This document shows, in pieces, positions 1 through 10,805 of a DNA stretch of 64,000 bases; position 1 is the stretch's first letter, and every line of letters starts with the position of its first letter. A program made the position numbers and the translations under genes. The notes under the pieces are model-generated. The model was not told the DNA's origin. It did no database searches and saw only the letters and a program-made list of their open reading frames with translations. The stretch lies in the NCBI GenBank assembly GCA_946406115.1, contig OX291548.1:5444373-5508372 (forward strand), given 5' to 3'. This DNA comes from Apoda limacodes (lineage: Eukaryota; Arthropoda; Insecta; Lepidoptera; Limacodidae).

Positions 1-404
1 GATACAAATTTATCTAGTTTCCCATATCTATATTTCAAGTCGATGTGTTGTAGTGTCCAATTCAAATGCAGAGTTTTGTTCTGTCTTTGATTCATTGAGT
101 TCGTTATCTTAAGTAATATAAGTGAATCTTGTTTTCTTTCACGTAAGCCGTGACTAGACTGCGACTTAGCACACCTACCACTACTTCTACTGGCTGGGCT
201 TATCCTTCATCACAGCGTGGCTAGGTCAGCGCACCTGACGAGCCTGGCAGCCGCCTGTACTACTACCGTGACCGTCTCTCACCACACATCTTGGCGGGGA
301 TCGAGACGGCACGCCTCTTGTGTACGCTATCGACGTGAGCTGTCCTGCTTGCTATACAGTAAAGGCAGCAAGAAAACCAGTAAACTAGAAGGATATATAA
401 GTAA
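1..404. other. Unassigned flank left of errantivirus tail
   Basis: No coding frame with recognisable motifs. Bases about 180-350 are clearly richer in G+C than the surroundings. The frame of the env tail to the right is closed by a stop at 402-404, so if this DNA belongs to the same element it is frameshifted or rearranged. Confidence 0.3.
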
Positions 405-695
405 TCTACACCTTCTCTCATATATATACTCGTAGAAAGTGTTTGTGAAATTGAAAGTGAGAGTAGCGGCGAAATCAAATATTTAAGTGTTAGCGTCTGG
501 ATCATTGTCCTATATGTTATATTAGCTTTAGGTATATCAATCATATTAGGATGTGAGTATAATAAAATAAAAGTATGTTATAATTCCAAGGGTCGAAATC
601 CTCCGAAAGCAGTTTCTTCGGATGCTTTCGAACTTAAAGGGGGAGGAGTTACAGCCTTTGGCCCTTGCCTAAACACCATCATCGTCCACTCATAA
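405..695 (+). pseudogene. env: Errantivirus env C-terminal tail (fragment)
   Basis: An open frame of 96 codons ends at TAA 693-695. It holds a hydrophobic stretch of about 20 residues (roughly bases 486-550), consistent with a membrane anchor, then a short polar cytoplasmic-like tail. The last codons read through a purine tract (636-646) into a likely LTR start, an arrangement known for insect errantiviruses, where env overlaps the polypurine tract. In that family env is the envelope glycoprotein of a gypsy-type endogenous retrovirus. The ectodomain and everything upstream are absent or unrecognisable, so this is a broken copy. Seen directly: the open frame, the membrane-like segment and the purine tract. 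Inferred: the env identity. A chance hydrophobic ORF next to a purine run is the alternative. Confidence 0.5.
636..646 (+). promoter_or_regulatory. Polypurine tract
   Basis: AAAGGGGGAGG lies directly before AGTTAC. In gypsy/errantivirus elements such a tract primes plus-strand DNA synthesis and borders the 3' LTR, whose first bases are typically AGT. Confidence 0.5.
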
Positions 696-1069
696 TAATA
701 CGTAGTAAGCATTGCGGAAACTGCACCTGGAAGATGAGCATGGCGACGATAGTGGGCGGCGAACGCTTGCAAGCTTCTTACTTGTAACGATAAGTCGGAA
801 TAAGTTTGCCTCATTTATTGAGCACTCGTTTATTATATTCATTTATAATTTAATTTGTCTTTTTAAAAAGTCCTTTCCGCTCCGTCGCGATTTGACTACT
901 TTGCCTTTAATGTTGTTTGTTCCAACTCATCACTGCTGGGGCACAAACTCGGCTAACGCCGCCATAGTGAACCGCATTGGCTCAGTTCAAATTGGCAGAC
1001 GCTGACGAGCTAGTGGCCTCACTTGTCAGAATTTTTAACCCTTATGGACGATTTCTGACTTCGTTGAAC
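647..1069 (+). mobile_element. Probable errantivirus 3' LTR (right end uncertain)
   Basis: It begins AGTTAC immediately after the polypurine tract. A terminus reading GAACT near 1069 would give the AGT...ACT ends typical of errantivirus LTRs and a length of about 420 bp, but no second LTR is in the window to confirm it. The shorter ORFs inside are not convincing genes. Confidence 0.35.
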
Positions 1070-1439
1070 TAGGTACTGCTGTCATATGACAACAAGGGCC
1101 TGTAGTTTAACGTGGGGCACAGAGGAGCTTGGAAAAATATGCTGTTAGGGGGTTAAAGCCTATCCCCTCTCCATCTATGACTGTTTCTTCCACAGATGTT
1201 TATCTAAGGATGTCGTTTCAGATAGACAAATGTAACTATGGGCCCCTACCTACTTATTAAATGATAATATTTTTGAAAATTAAAATACTTTCTCTTAATA
1301 TATACATGGCATATACAGAGTATATAAATTTTCTTTTTAATATTTTCTAGGAACATGAGTAAATTATTTCTTTTCATTAAAATGTTATACATGATTTAAA
1401 AGTTATTTAGTAATTAATGATACGTATTAATTATATGGT
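1070..1439. other. No recognisable feature
   Basis: AT-rich spacer between the plus-strand LTR and the minus-strand errantivirus fragment. It may hold the decayed end of either element. I see no purine tract or LTR end for the minus-strand element. Confidence 0.3.
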
Positions 1440-2043
1440 TCGTAATAAGGTTTGTTTGTTCTTTATATCGAATCTTGGCAGCGTTGTTCTGAATTTCTTG
1501 CAAATTGTTACTTAGATAAATGATATTGTTATCTATAGTCTTAGTTACATTGAGAAATTCTCCCACTATTTTGGATATGACTAAAATTTTCTTATTAGTT
1601 GATTTTTGACGAGTTTCTATATCTCTTATTAACTAATTAAGGCATCCTTGTGATCTAGTTTACCGGTGATAGCCTTGACTAGGATTTAAGATGCCTCTTT
1701 TCACCCTGAATGACGGAGCCTGAATGAATGATGATAGCTGCCTAAGCTTATTAATAGTTAAGTTTTTGATGTAATCAACTTGTATATTAAAGTTTTCAAA
1801 CCTGTTTGTAAAGTTAGAGTTAAGGGTAGCCTGAATAATATTTTTGAGGGCATAGTATCTGTGTATATTAGGTTTTGAGTCGTCTGAAATCGAGTCAAGA
1901 TGTAAAATTTTAATACCTGTCCATTTATCATCATAGCTTATAACGACAGTTCTTTCTTTGAACGGTAGAATGCCTGGGTTACCTTCAAGTTGTTGCAGTT
2001 GAAGGGCCTGGAGCTGGATCACTAATGTTGCGGTCTGCACCAT
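1440..2043 (-). pseudogene. env: Errantivirus env fragment
   Basis: Bases 1660-2043 carry a 127-codon frame on the minus strand. Near its C-terminus is a basic KRG site of the kind cleaved by furin in retroviral envelope precursors, separating surface and transmembrane subunits. Past its stop, toward lower coordinates, the other minus-strand frames of 1440-1655 still show stretches compatible with the following membrane-subunit helix, broken by stops. The envelope glycoprotein mediates membrane fusion in this family; here only the middle of the gene is left and it cannot be functional. The KRG site and frame are seen; the env identity is inferred from position downstream of integrase. Confidence 0.6.
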
Positions 2044-2329
2044 AAGCAGGATATGCCTGTGAAGGGCGTTTTATGTCTTCAGTAGATATGTCACAATTTT
2101 TAGTTTTTACGGGTACAAAGTTTCTCTCTAGGTCACCTGTTACAGTGGCTTTATGATAGCGGGGCTTAAACTGCCCTTACTACGTCTAACGTTAGTGCCT
2201 TTTACATAAACTACGTCATAAATTTTTACGTTAATATCAGTTTCTCCACCTCTTTTGTTCCTTATAGTTTGTTTTTTCTCAATCATTTTATCTGTCAAAT
2301 TCTTTTAGAGAAATTTGGTTCTTTTGGCC

Positions 2330-2990
2330 TGATCTTTGATCAATATTTGCATATTCTGTACCTATATTGTTGTCAAATGGGTTATTTGCATCGGTGTGCC
2401 CAAACACTATTTCAAATGGGGTGAATCCAGTAATGGAATGTACCTATACTTAGGTTGTAAGCCATGATAGCATACGTCATTACTGAACACGCGTCCGTAG
2501 GCTTATGCTCGTATTTTGCCAGCCTGTATATCTAAATTAGGTTTAAATGGAACCGTTCTAAAAAGTCCATTGAGTTGAGGTTGTTTGGGGTCCTAATGTG
2601 CAAATCTATTTTGTGAAACGATAAAAGTTTAACGAAAAAAAGGATTAAATCTTTCATCACAGCGTTGTTAAACTCTAACCCTGAGTCACAGCTAATTTTA
2701 CTTGGTATCCTATTAAAAGAAAAGTATTTTAATATACCTCTAACTACTTCGGGGGTGGATCTATTGGATATTTCAATGGCTTGACCCAGCTTGCTAAACG
2801 TATCTATAACTGTTAAATATTATTTACCTTCTTTGGTAAATACTTCTATAAAAAGTTCTTGAAAAGGCTTGAACTCTTATATGGTCCCTAAACTAGGTAT
2901 GTACCAAGATTTGGTTAGGCTAAATGTCGATGGCTTCGTGTAGGATTGGAATTCCTACAGAACCCATGTCTTGAGCGGAATGTAATCGTT
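2330..2990 (-). pseudogene. Integrase remnant of gypsy-type element
   Basis: Broken minus-strand frames show blocks typical of a retroviral-type integrase core: an aspartate block (IDTFSK), a second aspartate block (CDSG), and a downstream GFTPFE block that in gypsy-type integrases follows the catalytic core. In the family this enzyme joins element DNA to the host chromosome. Frameshifts and stops occur between the blocks, so no enzyme can be made. It sits between the RNase H and env remnants, as expected. Confidence 0.75.
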
Positions 2991-3119
2991 ATAGGACTGG
3001 ACGGACGTGAATGGGAGTGTCAGCTTTCAGTTACATCGACATTTACTCGCATGGAACTATTGTCTTCGTGATCGAAAGCGTTTATCTTAATTCTAGAAAG
3101 TGCGTCTGAGTTAGTGTGT

Positions 3120-3640
3120 TCTGTCGTCAATTTTAATATATTATTTCGAAGTCGTATTCTGCTGGTTTTAGTCGCCAACTAGTTCTTTAAGTCAATCAAG
3201 CCAGGCTAAGGGCCGGTGATCAGTGTAAATTGAGAACCTTTTACCATAAAGGTGGAGACGGAAGTGTTTGACTGTTCAAACGATTGTTAACAGCTCCTTT
3301 TCAATACTACTGTACCTTTCTCCTACTTAATTAAGTGTTCTAATAGCATATGCAATTGGACGGTCGCTTACTACTGTATCTCAGTTTGGGTTTTTGGTGG
3401 TGGTTTCATTCAAAGTTCATTACTGTGTCGATTTTATCATTGTTTGGTTTCAGCCCGCCTTTAGTAATTGAATGTCCTAAAGAAAGTACTTCCTTTCTTA
3501 GGAACTCGGACTTGTCAAGCTAAACCTTTAAGTTTGTCTGTTTAAGTCTGTCATAGATCTTACGTAGTTTTTCAATGTGTTCTTGTAAACTTCTATTCCA
3601 GGGTACTTTTAAAGGTTTTCAGAAGTGGAATAAAAATCGC
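3120..3640 (-). pseudogene. Reverse transcriptase end and RNase H remnant
   Basis: Minus-strand frames contain a block with the pattern FL-K-E-V-LGH typical of the region after the RT active site, then RNase H blocks including an IEKELL stretch and a TDHRPL stretch. The connection between RT and RNase H looks deleted and there are several in-frame stops. In an intact element this would be the replication enzyme. The upstream RT, protease and gag are missing. Confidence 0.75.
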
Positions 3641-3660
3641 TTTACTATGGGATCTACGGG

Positions 3661-3999
3661 CATGGGTGCTTATTACCTTACGAAACATGAGTAGTCGTTT
3701 GCAATTATCCTAAAACAAACTCGTTTTTAGCAATGATCCTGAAAAAGGTCGGAAGAATGCAAAACTCATTCATTTTATCCAATCATTCGTTCATTTGCAA
3801 AACTCCTAAGATTTTTGCAATGATCCGTTTTTTCCGATTATCCTACGACATAACATATATATGACCTTTATGAGCTCAATTGGCTCAGCTGTTCAAATGA
3901 ATTCCCTTTCCCTCACATGTTTTTATTATAATCGACACAGCCAAATCTCCACCCACTGTGCGCTAATCCGACTCACACTTTAAATTTCTAAGTAGTCTT
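3661..3999. other. AT-rich spacer with repeated short words
   Basis: The words GCAATGATCC and GCAAAACTC recur with small changes between 3698 and 3845. No element ends are clear. Confidence 0.25.
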
Positions 4000-4100
4000 C
4001 GTCCTTCCTCAAGTTGCCAAGTGTCATCGAGATCGATCAGCCGTTTTGGCAAGAAAATGTAACTAAAAAACAGACAGAATTAAATTTATGATATAAGTAT
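4000..4100 (+). mobile_element. LINE 3'-tail-like fragment (RTE type)
   Basis: The run around 4012-4060 (TTGCCAAGTGTCATCGAGAT, then a CAGCCGTTTTGG block) matches the sequence pattern I know from 3' ends of lepidopteran RTE-like retroposons, followed by a GACAGA stretch. No coding part is present. Confidence 0.45.
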
Positions 4101-4997
4101 CAATAAGTGAATTGATTAATTAACACACAGAAAGCAACCTTTTATTAATTTGTTTAATTTTTTTGTGAAATCAGGTAATACTCAAGTTGTATTTCAATTT
4201 AAAACAGAAGTTTTTTAATAAACATCCAGTCACAGCATTCTTGTAGCAACATCTTTTACGCCATTGAAACAATGCGAAAACTGAATCAAGACTTGATGTT
4301 TTATCATAAAAAGGAAATTAAGATTGTATTTTAAGTAACGTTACTGTCTAACGTTTAAGAGTTTAGCTTTTTCATTTCCTTAGGCAATGATTGACTTTTA
4401 AAAAACCATTTAATCTTTTAAAATTTAGATTGAAAGATACGATTCAAAGTTTTAAAACATTATTTAAATCAAACTGCTTCGTTAGATTTTTCTCCAAATT
4501 TCGATTAAGAAAGTCGTTGGTCAGAAATTTTGATCCGTTTTGACGTGAGATAAAGTAATTCAATTTAATTTATTCCATAATTATGGGTAATACAATGTAA
4601 AGATGTTACAGAAATCATGAAACAGACATAATTTGCTCTTTCGAACATACGGAACTCAATAATAAAAATTAAACAAATAGGTTAACAGTTTGCTTACTTT
4701 TAAATTTAGCTTTTACGTAAAAACAATAAATGTCGAAATTATATAATGCACATGCATAATTACAATGTTAAAATAAAAGTTAAATTAAAAATAATAATAA
4801 AAAATTAAAAATGTCGTACGAAATACAAAATTGCGTAATTAATAAAAAAGTACAAAATTAAAAATAAGTGGATACGTCATACGTGGAGCAGTAGATATTT
4901 AATGTCGTAAAACATTTTTGAATGAGCCAATTATATAAACATTTTTTGAATTTTGACACGATAACATACTTGTTGTAAATAAAGTACAATAATATTG
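4101..4997. other. AT-rich DNA, no feature seen
   Basis: Very A+T-rich with many homopolymer runs. No ORF, inverted repeat or known repeat recognised. Confidence 0.4.
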
Positions 4998-5330
4998 CCT
5001 GAGTGGCAAACAAGCTTACGGTCCGCCTGATAGTAAGCGGTCAGCGTAGCCTATGTACTTTTTGTTACAATGCGTTATCGTTTAAACTACTAACTCACGC
5101 ATCACTCGCGAGTTGCCGACCTTTCAAAAATCCAATAACTTCTTTCTTGAAGAACCTCATACTGTAGTCCTTAGAAAAAGCCTTGGTAGGGAGCTCCTTT
5201 CACAACCCAAGCGTTCGCGAGAGGAAGTTTCTCTGAAACCGCGCTGTACACGACCATTTCGGTTCTAAAGTGTGAGGATGAATTGCCTGCCGATGGCAAG
5301 CGGTGCTATGGTAGGAAAAGCAAAGAGATT
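4998..5330 (-). mobile_element. Poly-A retroposon family G, copy 1
   Basis: It shares GGCAAACAAGCTTACGG and the downstream order of blocks with copies at about 29.9, 37.9, 38.1, 43.6 and 50.2 kb. In the other orientation the family ends CCACCTTAGTGGTAT plus poly-A, so it is a retroposon (SINE or 5'-truncated LINE end). This is one of the longer copies, but it has lost its A tail. Confidence 0.7.
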
Positions 5331-5660
5331 GTAAATGTGAATCACTGAGAAATTGAAATCAGGTTTTTCAATAAGAAGTACTTTTTAAGTTTTATTTATT
5401 TTATTCTATAGAAATTCGGAACTTAGGTGACAAACAGTTTTATTTTTTATTAAACATCTGCTATGTAAGAAAGCATATTATAATAAAGATAAATATTTAA
5501 ATGTAACATTGTATTTTAACATTTTAACACAAAATAAATATAAGATTTTCTTTTCAAACTTACTTCCTCTCAGAAAACATTGTAAAGTGGTGGTAGTAAA
5601 TTATTTACGTCTGAAAATTAAGGGAGTACTTTAAAGACCAATGTGTCTAGAAATTTTATG
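5331..5660. other. No feature seen
   Basis: AT-rich stretch without recognisable repeats or ORFs. Confidence 0.3.
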
Positions 5661-6120
5661 ATTTTGTCATTAATTTTTTAGTGGTTGGTGTGCGCGCCAC
5701 CAGGTGGATGCACCTTGTGCACTTATCCGCATTTGGTTGCCTGGTTTTGATGGGGTTTCGGATGTGTGGGGGTGTGACGCACAGGTGCGTGCGTTTATGG
5801 GTGTGTATGTATATTTGGATAGATGTTGTATGCTTGATGGCTTGGTTTCTGCATGGCTGTATGGTAAAAGGTGTACATCCGGTAGTTTCTTGTCGCTTCT
5901 TCTCCCCTAAGGCTAGTTTCCGCAGTGATGGTAGTTTAAATGATGTGCCTTTGTTGCCAGGCTGTTGTGTGGGGGCTGGGCTTCTTCCAGAGATGCGACG
6001 TCTATCTAAATTTTAATGTGCATACATGTATATGTACGTGTTTGTCTGATGCGCCCGCTCACGTCCGGAGACGGGCGGCCAATCGAGGATTGCAACGGAT
6101 AGGACTCATCTAAGTAAATT
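5660..6120 (+). other. GT-rich segment with 111-codon ORF
   Basis: The plus strand is strikingly rich in G and T compared with its neighbours. An ORF at 5681-6016 encodes 111 residues rich in Cys, Val, Met and Trp, which is what GT-rich DNA gives by chance, and I recognise no domain. Just after it, 6050-6080 has a short GC hairpin (GCCCG...CGGGC). It could be the 3' part of an unknown retroelement. A real secreted protein is unlikely. Confidence 0.3.
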
Positions 6121-6386
6121 TATTTATTTTATTAATTGTTTAATATGTATTTGTATATCTTTATATCTAAATATGTAGGTATGTATGTGTATTTTATTAT
6201 TTGTGTGTATATATAGTATGTATGTGTGTATATATATATATATGTATGTATGATTTGTGGAGATATATGAATATATATATTCTATCTCGAGAGTTACTAC
6301 TAATTTTTAAATTCCGTCACAGAATTGAGGACTTTTAACGCTTCACATGGTGTGCCCCCTATGCAAATCTGAAAAACAATGGGCAG
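6121..6386. repeat. TATG/TA microsatellite tract
   Basis: Imperfect (TATG)n, (TGTA)n and (TA)n runs, densest between 6170 and 6260. Confidence 0.7.
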
Positions 6387-6835
6387 TTATAATATTACTC
6401 GAGTTTTGATTTTTGAAGTGAAAACTTCTTTAGCGACGTTGTGCACTTTTTTTGGTATGGGTAAAAAATTATAAACTCGCGTCAGGTCACGTGTCCTGAT
6501 CGTGAAAATGCGTAAGACGGATGGAGAGTAGCCAGCTGGCGTGGCGTAGGAGAGGGAGTATCCCCCTCTCTTTCTACGGCGCGGCGAAAATGTATGCCTG
6601 CGCCTGCTGTTTCGTTTAGGCGGCGCAAGGCGCTTGTGCGAATGGTCGTGTGTGTTTATGTTACAGCGTGCTACGCGCATCCATGGATGGTGACAGCTGA
6701 TGGCTCGACCGTCTGTGTAGTGGCCATACTGCTGTGTATTCGTAAAATTCGTGTATATAAAGTGTTTAAAATATGGAAATTGAACAAAGTGCATCTTTGT
6801 CTTTGTAAAATACGGAAATCGTAATGCCACGCCTA
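6387..6835. other. GC-rich island with TATA-like motif and chance ORF
   Basis: The G+C content is far above the surroundings, with CG dinucleotides frequent at 6540-6720. The minus strand has a 147-codon ORF (6387-6830), the longest in the window, but it is very rich in Arg, His, Thr and Tyr with no domain or membrane segment, and overlapping plus-strand ORFs exist, as expected from low stop density. GTATATAAAGTG near 6751 resembles a TATA box reading rightward. It could be a promoter-like 5' region of a retroelement or a gene edge. Function unknown. Confidence 0.3.
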
Positions 6836-8079
6836 TTATAATTTTTATTTTTAGTATCCGCGATTATGAGTAGTACAGGGAGGTTGGATATGGAATTTTA
6901 ATTCTATGACAGATTGCGATGTCAAATATACTACGTCAAAAAAGTAAATAAACAAACATTATTATTTCATGACAATGTCAAAGACATGTCTTGTGACATA
7001 TTTGAGTGTTAAGCGCGAATCGTGTGTAAAGGTTTTCACTTCTGCCGGCACTCCTTGAGTGCAACTCGTTCTTTTTTTTTTCTTAACAATTTACATGGTA
7101 AAGCTTGTTTTTTGAATTGTTTCAATACAAAATATGTATTTCTTAGTTGACTATAACATTCTGTTTTGTTTGTAGTTTTATAAAGATGAGACTACTGTTG
7201 GATGCTGGCAATTAGTTTTTTGAGCAAAGTCTTGTTAATTTATCGATGCAAAAGTCATTTAAGAAACTCATTTTGAATTTGTATTTTTGGTATGAATTTT
7301 TATTTTTCTTAATTACTAAAAATTGGTCACTTGTTTTTTCCTTTTCAATAAGAAGGATCTGTCCAGTGGTTTAACCCGCAAAAAATCTATTTCCATCGGA
7401 CCTCTCGGTTGGGACAAAAAGTAAAGTTTGTCCGTCCTTTCTCCTATCTCTGTGCCTCAATGTAAGTCATACTTTTTCATTATATCTATTAAATTATATG
7501 TTTAATAAAATGCTGCAACATTTTTACAATTCAAGTACAAAATATTTTTGTTGGGATTGTTCAAGAACAAAAAACAGGAAAGATCCAAATTATATTTTAT
7601 TTTTGATCTTTTTGTATCCATGAAAACGGACAAGACAAATACGAATAGAACACCCGTAAAAGAAACTGATTTTTTGTTAAAAGACAGGGCTGAGTTTAAT
7701 TTTTTCCTAGAGGCGCCGATGCAATCACTCTTGGTTAAATATATGAAATGGTTAAATGGTATTAAACGTTATTAAAAATGAAAATACCCTCGTATCGTAT
7801 AAGAGAGACTTTTTTGTTATATTGTTATTTTTAAAATATTAATATTAAATTATCATATACCTAAATAGTTTTATATTTAATAAAAGCATCTGACTGAGAA
7901 TCGTCTGACCACTTGTCTCAATATTCTTTACGTACATGAAGGGCCTTTGCATAGGATAGGATATTCGACTATATATTTTTCGAAATATTACCCTTACTAT
8001 TTATGTCACGTTCATATATACCTAAGAAAAAAGGGGATATATTATTATTATTATGTGTCACATGTCTTTTATTTAACCG
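6836..8079. other. No gene seen
   Basis: AT-rich DNA. A 75-codon ORF at 7548-7775 is Lys/Phe/Asn-rich and unremarkable. No known repeat recognised. Confidence 0.35.
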
Positions 8080-8296
8080 CTTATTACTTAAGCTAGCAAA
8101 TAATGATGTATAAGACATATTTAAAGCCACTTTACAGATGGCTAGATATTAGATACACTGTTATCAAAAGCAGTGTTGCGGTGATTGGCTTACCTCCTGA
8201 CTCGCAGGACTAAAGTATTTGGTAAAACGAGGCTGCCCTCCACATTATGTTTTGGGTTTGCATCCAGCCCCCTTATGGAGATAAAAAAACCGTGAA
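8080..8296 (+). repeat. Dispersed repeat H, copy 1
   Basis: It aligns with 49900-50116: shared CTTATTAC and ATAAGACATAT upstream, AGCAGTGTTGCGGTGAT in the middle, and AAAACCGTGA at the end. The class is unknown. The mariner at 8301 starts a few bases after its end. Confidence 0.6.
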
Positions 8297-8373
8297 AATA
8301 CGTGGGACACTCAGAAAGTTTTGAGAAACTAAAAAACTAATTTTCATGGATAAAATAATTTAATTAATTCTTT

Positions 8374-9090
8374 TCAAAAACTCTCCACCAGTCTGAACCA
8401 ATTTTCGAAACATTTTTTCCAGTCCGCTGCAGACACCTCTTCCACGGCCTTCTTGAACGCTGCTAGCGCGTCTTCTGGCGATGAAAACTGTATCCCTTTC
8501 AGCTGATTTTTTATTTTTGGGAATAAAAAGAAGTCACACGATGCCAGATCACGACTGTAAGGAGGGTGACCCAAGACTCTGACCGGTGTGGTGTCCAGGA
8601 AGTCCCTCGTTTTGAGCGCTGAGTGCGCGGGCGCGTTGTCATGGTAAAGCAGTACCCCGCGGAGCCCGGTGTTCGGTCGCTTGTTGCTCATTGCAGACAA
8701 AATTTTTGGCAGGCCTTTTGTAGTATATTCGTTGTTGATGCTGCTTTGGTTTCGTAATGGAATTAAAACCAGATATCCCGTCAAAGTGAAAAAATAGCGA
8801 TCAAAATTTTTCCCTGTGCTTCTCGATCGCTTCACTTTCGTAGGCGTTGGTTCGTTTTGAAACAGCCAAACTGTCGACTGATGCTTTCGACCAGGGTTCG
8901 TCAGCTTTTACTATCTCGTAAAAGGGCCGAGACGAGCCTGCTTCAAATTTTTTAATCATATCACGGCATGGCTGCTTTTGAGCTTCGGTGAGGTTTTAAA
9001 CGTCTTTTAAACGCTTCCCAATCTGCAGTGTACGCTGAATGTCTTCGAATGTAATTCACCTGTTTTCTTGAATTCATTTTTTTACTGCCA
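8374..9090 (-). pseudogene. mariner transposase, broken
   Basis: The best frame is 8374-8835 (153 codons), covering the C-terminal half. It holds YHDNAPAH with the second catalytic Asp and HPPYSRDLASCDFFLFP with the third; I count 34 residues between them, the DD34D signature of mariner. Toward 8840-9090, degenerate frames show the first-Asp region (ADEPW) and the N-terminus, with the helix-turn-helix region largely lost. Intact relatives have about 345 residues. The enzyme cuts and pastes the element at TA sites; this copy has stops and deletions and must be inactive. Confidence 0.85.
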
Positions 9091-9230
9091 GCACACTGTC
9101 AACTCGCTATGACAACATCAGGTGTTAGGGTACAATTAATCGTAGAAAATCATCGCATGAAAATGTTCTCGATGCAGATCTATTTTTAAATGAAACACGA
9201 TAATTTTATTTGGCTCTCAAAAAAATTTTA

Positions 9231-9313
9231 TCCTGGTGTTACAAGCGTCCATAGGCCACGGCGACCGCTTATCATCAGGCCGACCGTGACCTTTTTTGCC
9301 ACCTTAGTGGTTT
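9231..9313 (+). mobile_element. Retroposon family G, copy nested in mariner
   Basis: It starts CTGGTGTTACAAGCGTCC and ends CCACCTTAGTGGTTT plus an A run. It interrupts mariner DNA between the transposase start and the right inverted repeat. AAAAAAATTT occurs on both sides and could be the target-site duplication. It is a short, 5'-truncated copy. Confidence 0.65.
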
Positions 9314-9454
9314 AAAAAAAAATTTGGAGGAAATTCGAAATTCGAACAATGGTATTTTTACTTTTAAATAACCAAATTTTTCAAAATAATTACAAGTGGG
9401 CAGTGCCTTATACATAAAAACTTTTTTTCTCAAAACTTTTTGCGTAGCCTGATA

Positions 9455-10319
9455 TACTAACTTACATGCGTAAGTAATATAATTTAAGACGACGGTTTAT
9501 TTATTTTTTATTGCAAAATAATATGATAGTAAATTTATGAACTAATCAACAATCCTATCGAAATTTTTGTATGAAAATGAGAGAAAAAATTATGTCTAGA
9601 AGATTCATCGAGGAGAATCAACAATTACGTCCAACGTAAGTGCCTGTAGACATAAGTAGCCCTAGCGGCGTGAATGGCACTTGTGCACTTGAGCCTCGGT
9701 AAAATTGAAAGCGACATTGTTATGCTCAGGGAGAAATAAAATATAAAAAGGAATAATATCTGGTTCAAGTTGCTTTAACTTTCAGAATGAATTGTGTATA
9801 GACTGACTACAAAATCTTGGCACTCCTCCACTATACTTCGTGACAATGTGTTTATAATGTAAGTAAAATAACTGAATAGTATGTCTTTAAATATTCGCAT
9901 AGTTTGTTGTTTGCACATACATAGAAAAAGTTTTTCCCTGTAATTACTTACACACACAATTTTACTATGCGATTTAAATAAGTAAGCACTCGGTTAAGCG
10001 CCATCTTGGTCACCTAGCACACCGTAGCAACTCACGTGCAATTTGGTACTAGTATGGAAAAAATATTGCGCCCGACCGTACGCCTACTCATTTCAAATTG
10101 TGGTGTTTTTGGGATGTATCAAGATTTTGTAGACGCACTATACGTTGTTGTATTGACACTAAATCTGCATTGATATGAATGTAGAATTCAAGGGTATTGT
10201 GTGGTTTATTTTTTTTAATTATCTTATCTAACTATATCAATAGACAAATTTCAGATACATTTCGTAGATATGAAACATTTAGTAAGTTTCAAACAGTATT
10301 ATTTATCTTTAACTAGCGG
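9455..10319. other. No gene seen
   Basis: AT-rich intergenic DNA. A 60-codon minus ORF (9775-9957) shows no recognisable features. Confidence 0.35.
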
Positions 10320-10496
10320 CCAGCGGCTCGATTCCGTAAAATGACAGCTAACAATTCTCGTTTGAAATCCATAGAATAAGATATACATTGCGCATTTGAA
10401 ATGACGTATAAAATTCATCGATTGTCGCGAAACCGCAATGTATACCTTATTTCTTTCAAAAAAGGTAAGAAATTTTTTACGGAATCGACCCGCTGG
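10320..10496. mobile_element. Fold-back MITE
   Basis: The two halves are inverted copies: outer ends CCAGCGGCTCGATTCCGTAA at 10320 and its near-perfect inverse ending at 10496, and inner arms AAGATATACATTGCG (10379-10393) against CGCAATGTATACCTT (10434-10448). Total length is about 177 bp with a short centre. No coding capacity. The superfamily is unclear because no target duplication is obvious. Confidence 0.6.
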
Positions 10497-10559
10497 ACTT
10501 TGTCCGGGTTGAACAACGATTGATCCTGCAAACGGAATTTATTATTTGTTGAAAAGAAT

Positions 10560-10805
10560 GGTGCGTTACCATTGTCAAAGGGTTGTATCATTTCAGAAAC
10601 CTTCCTGGGGGTGTGCACATCAAATAACCAAAATTTCATCAAAATGGTTTACCCTTAGTGCGCGAGTCAGAACTGTATTTAAGTTATTTAATTCTTTCAT
10701 CAAAACCTTGTTCTTACACAACAAAATAGAAATCATCTAAATAGGTCGAGCCGTTTTCAAGTGATGCTTCGGCATATGACAATTGCTTTCATTTATATAG
10801 TAAAA
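10560..10805 (+). mobile_element. LINE 3'-tail-like repeat
   Basis: The order ACCTTCCTGGGGGTGTGCAC, then CAAAATTTCATCAAAATGG, then GAGCCGTTTTCAAGTGATGC matches a 3'-end pattern common in lepidopteran non-LTR retroposons. No ORF. Confidence 0.45.

Larger units (their letters stand above)
1440..3660 (-). mobile_element. Degenerate errantivirus/gypsy-type element, minus strand
   Basis: Read on the minus strand from right to left, the order is reverse transcriptase/RNase H remnants, integrase remnants, then env. This is the gene order of an env-bearing Ty3/gypsy (errantivirus) element. Stops and frameshifts break pol throughout; only part of env keeps a long frame. No gag and no LTR pair are recognised. 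It lies head-on to the plus-strand env tail and LTR at 405-1069, so the two come from separate insertions or a rearranged one. Confidence 0.75.
8301..9454 (-). mobile_element. mariner transposon, decayed copy 1
   Basis: Imperfect terminal inverted repeats are visible: AGAAAGTTTTGAGAAA at 8312-8327 near the left end, and its counterpart (inverse of CTCAAAACTTTTTGCG) at 9430-9445. Both ends abut a TA, the mariner target. Between them lies a broken transposase on the minus strand and a nested retroposon at about 9231-9313. Confidence 0.75.

Noticed and set aside
712..1005. 97-codon plus ORF as a gene
   Set aside because: It lies inside the probable LTR and shows no recognisable sequence.
6387..6830. 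147-codon minus-strand ORF as a gene
   Set aside because: Low-complexity basic composition, overlapping ORFs on the other strand and no domain; explained by low stop density in GC-rich DNA.
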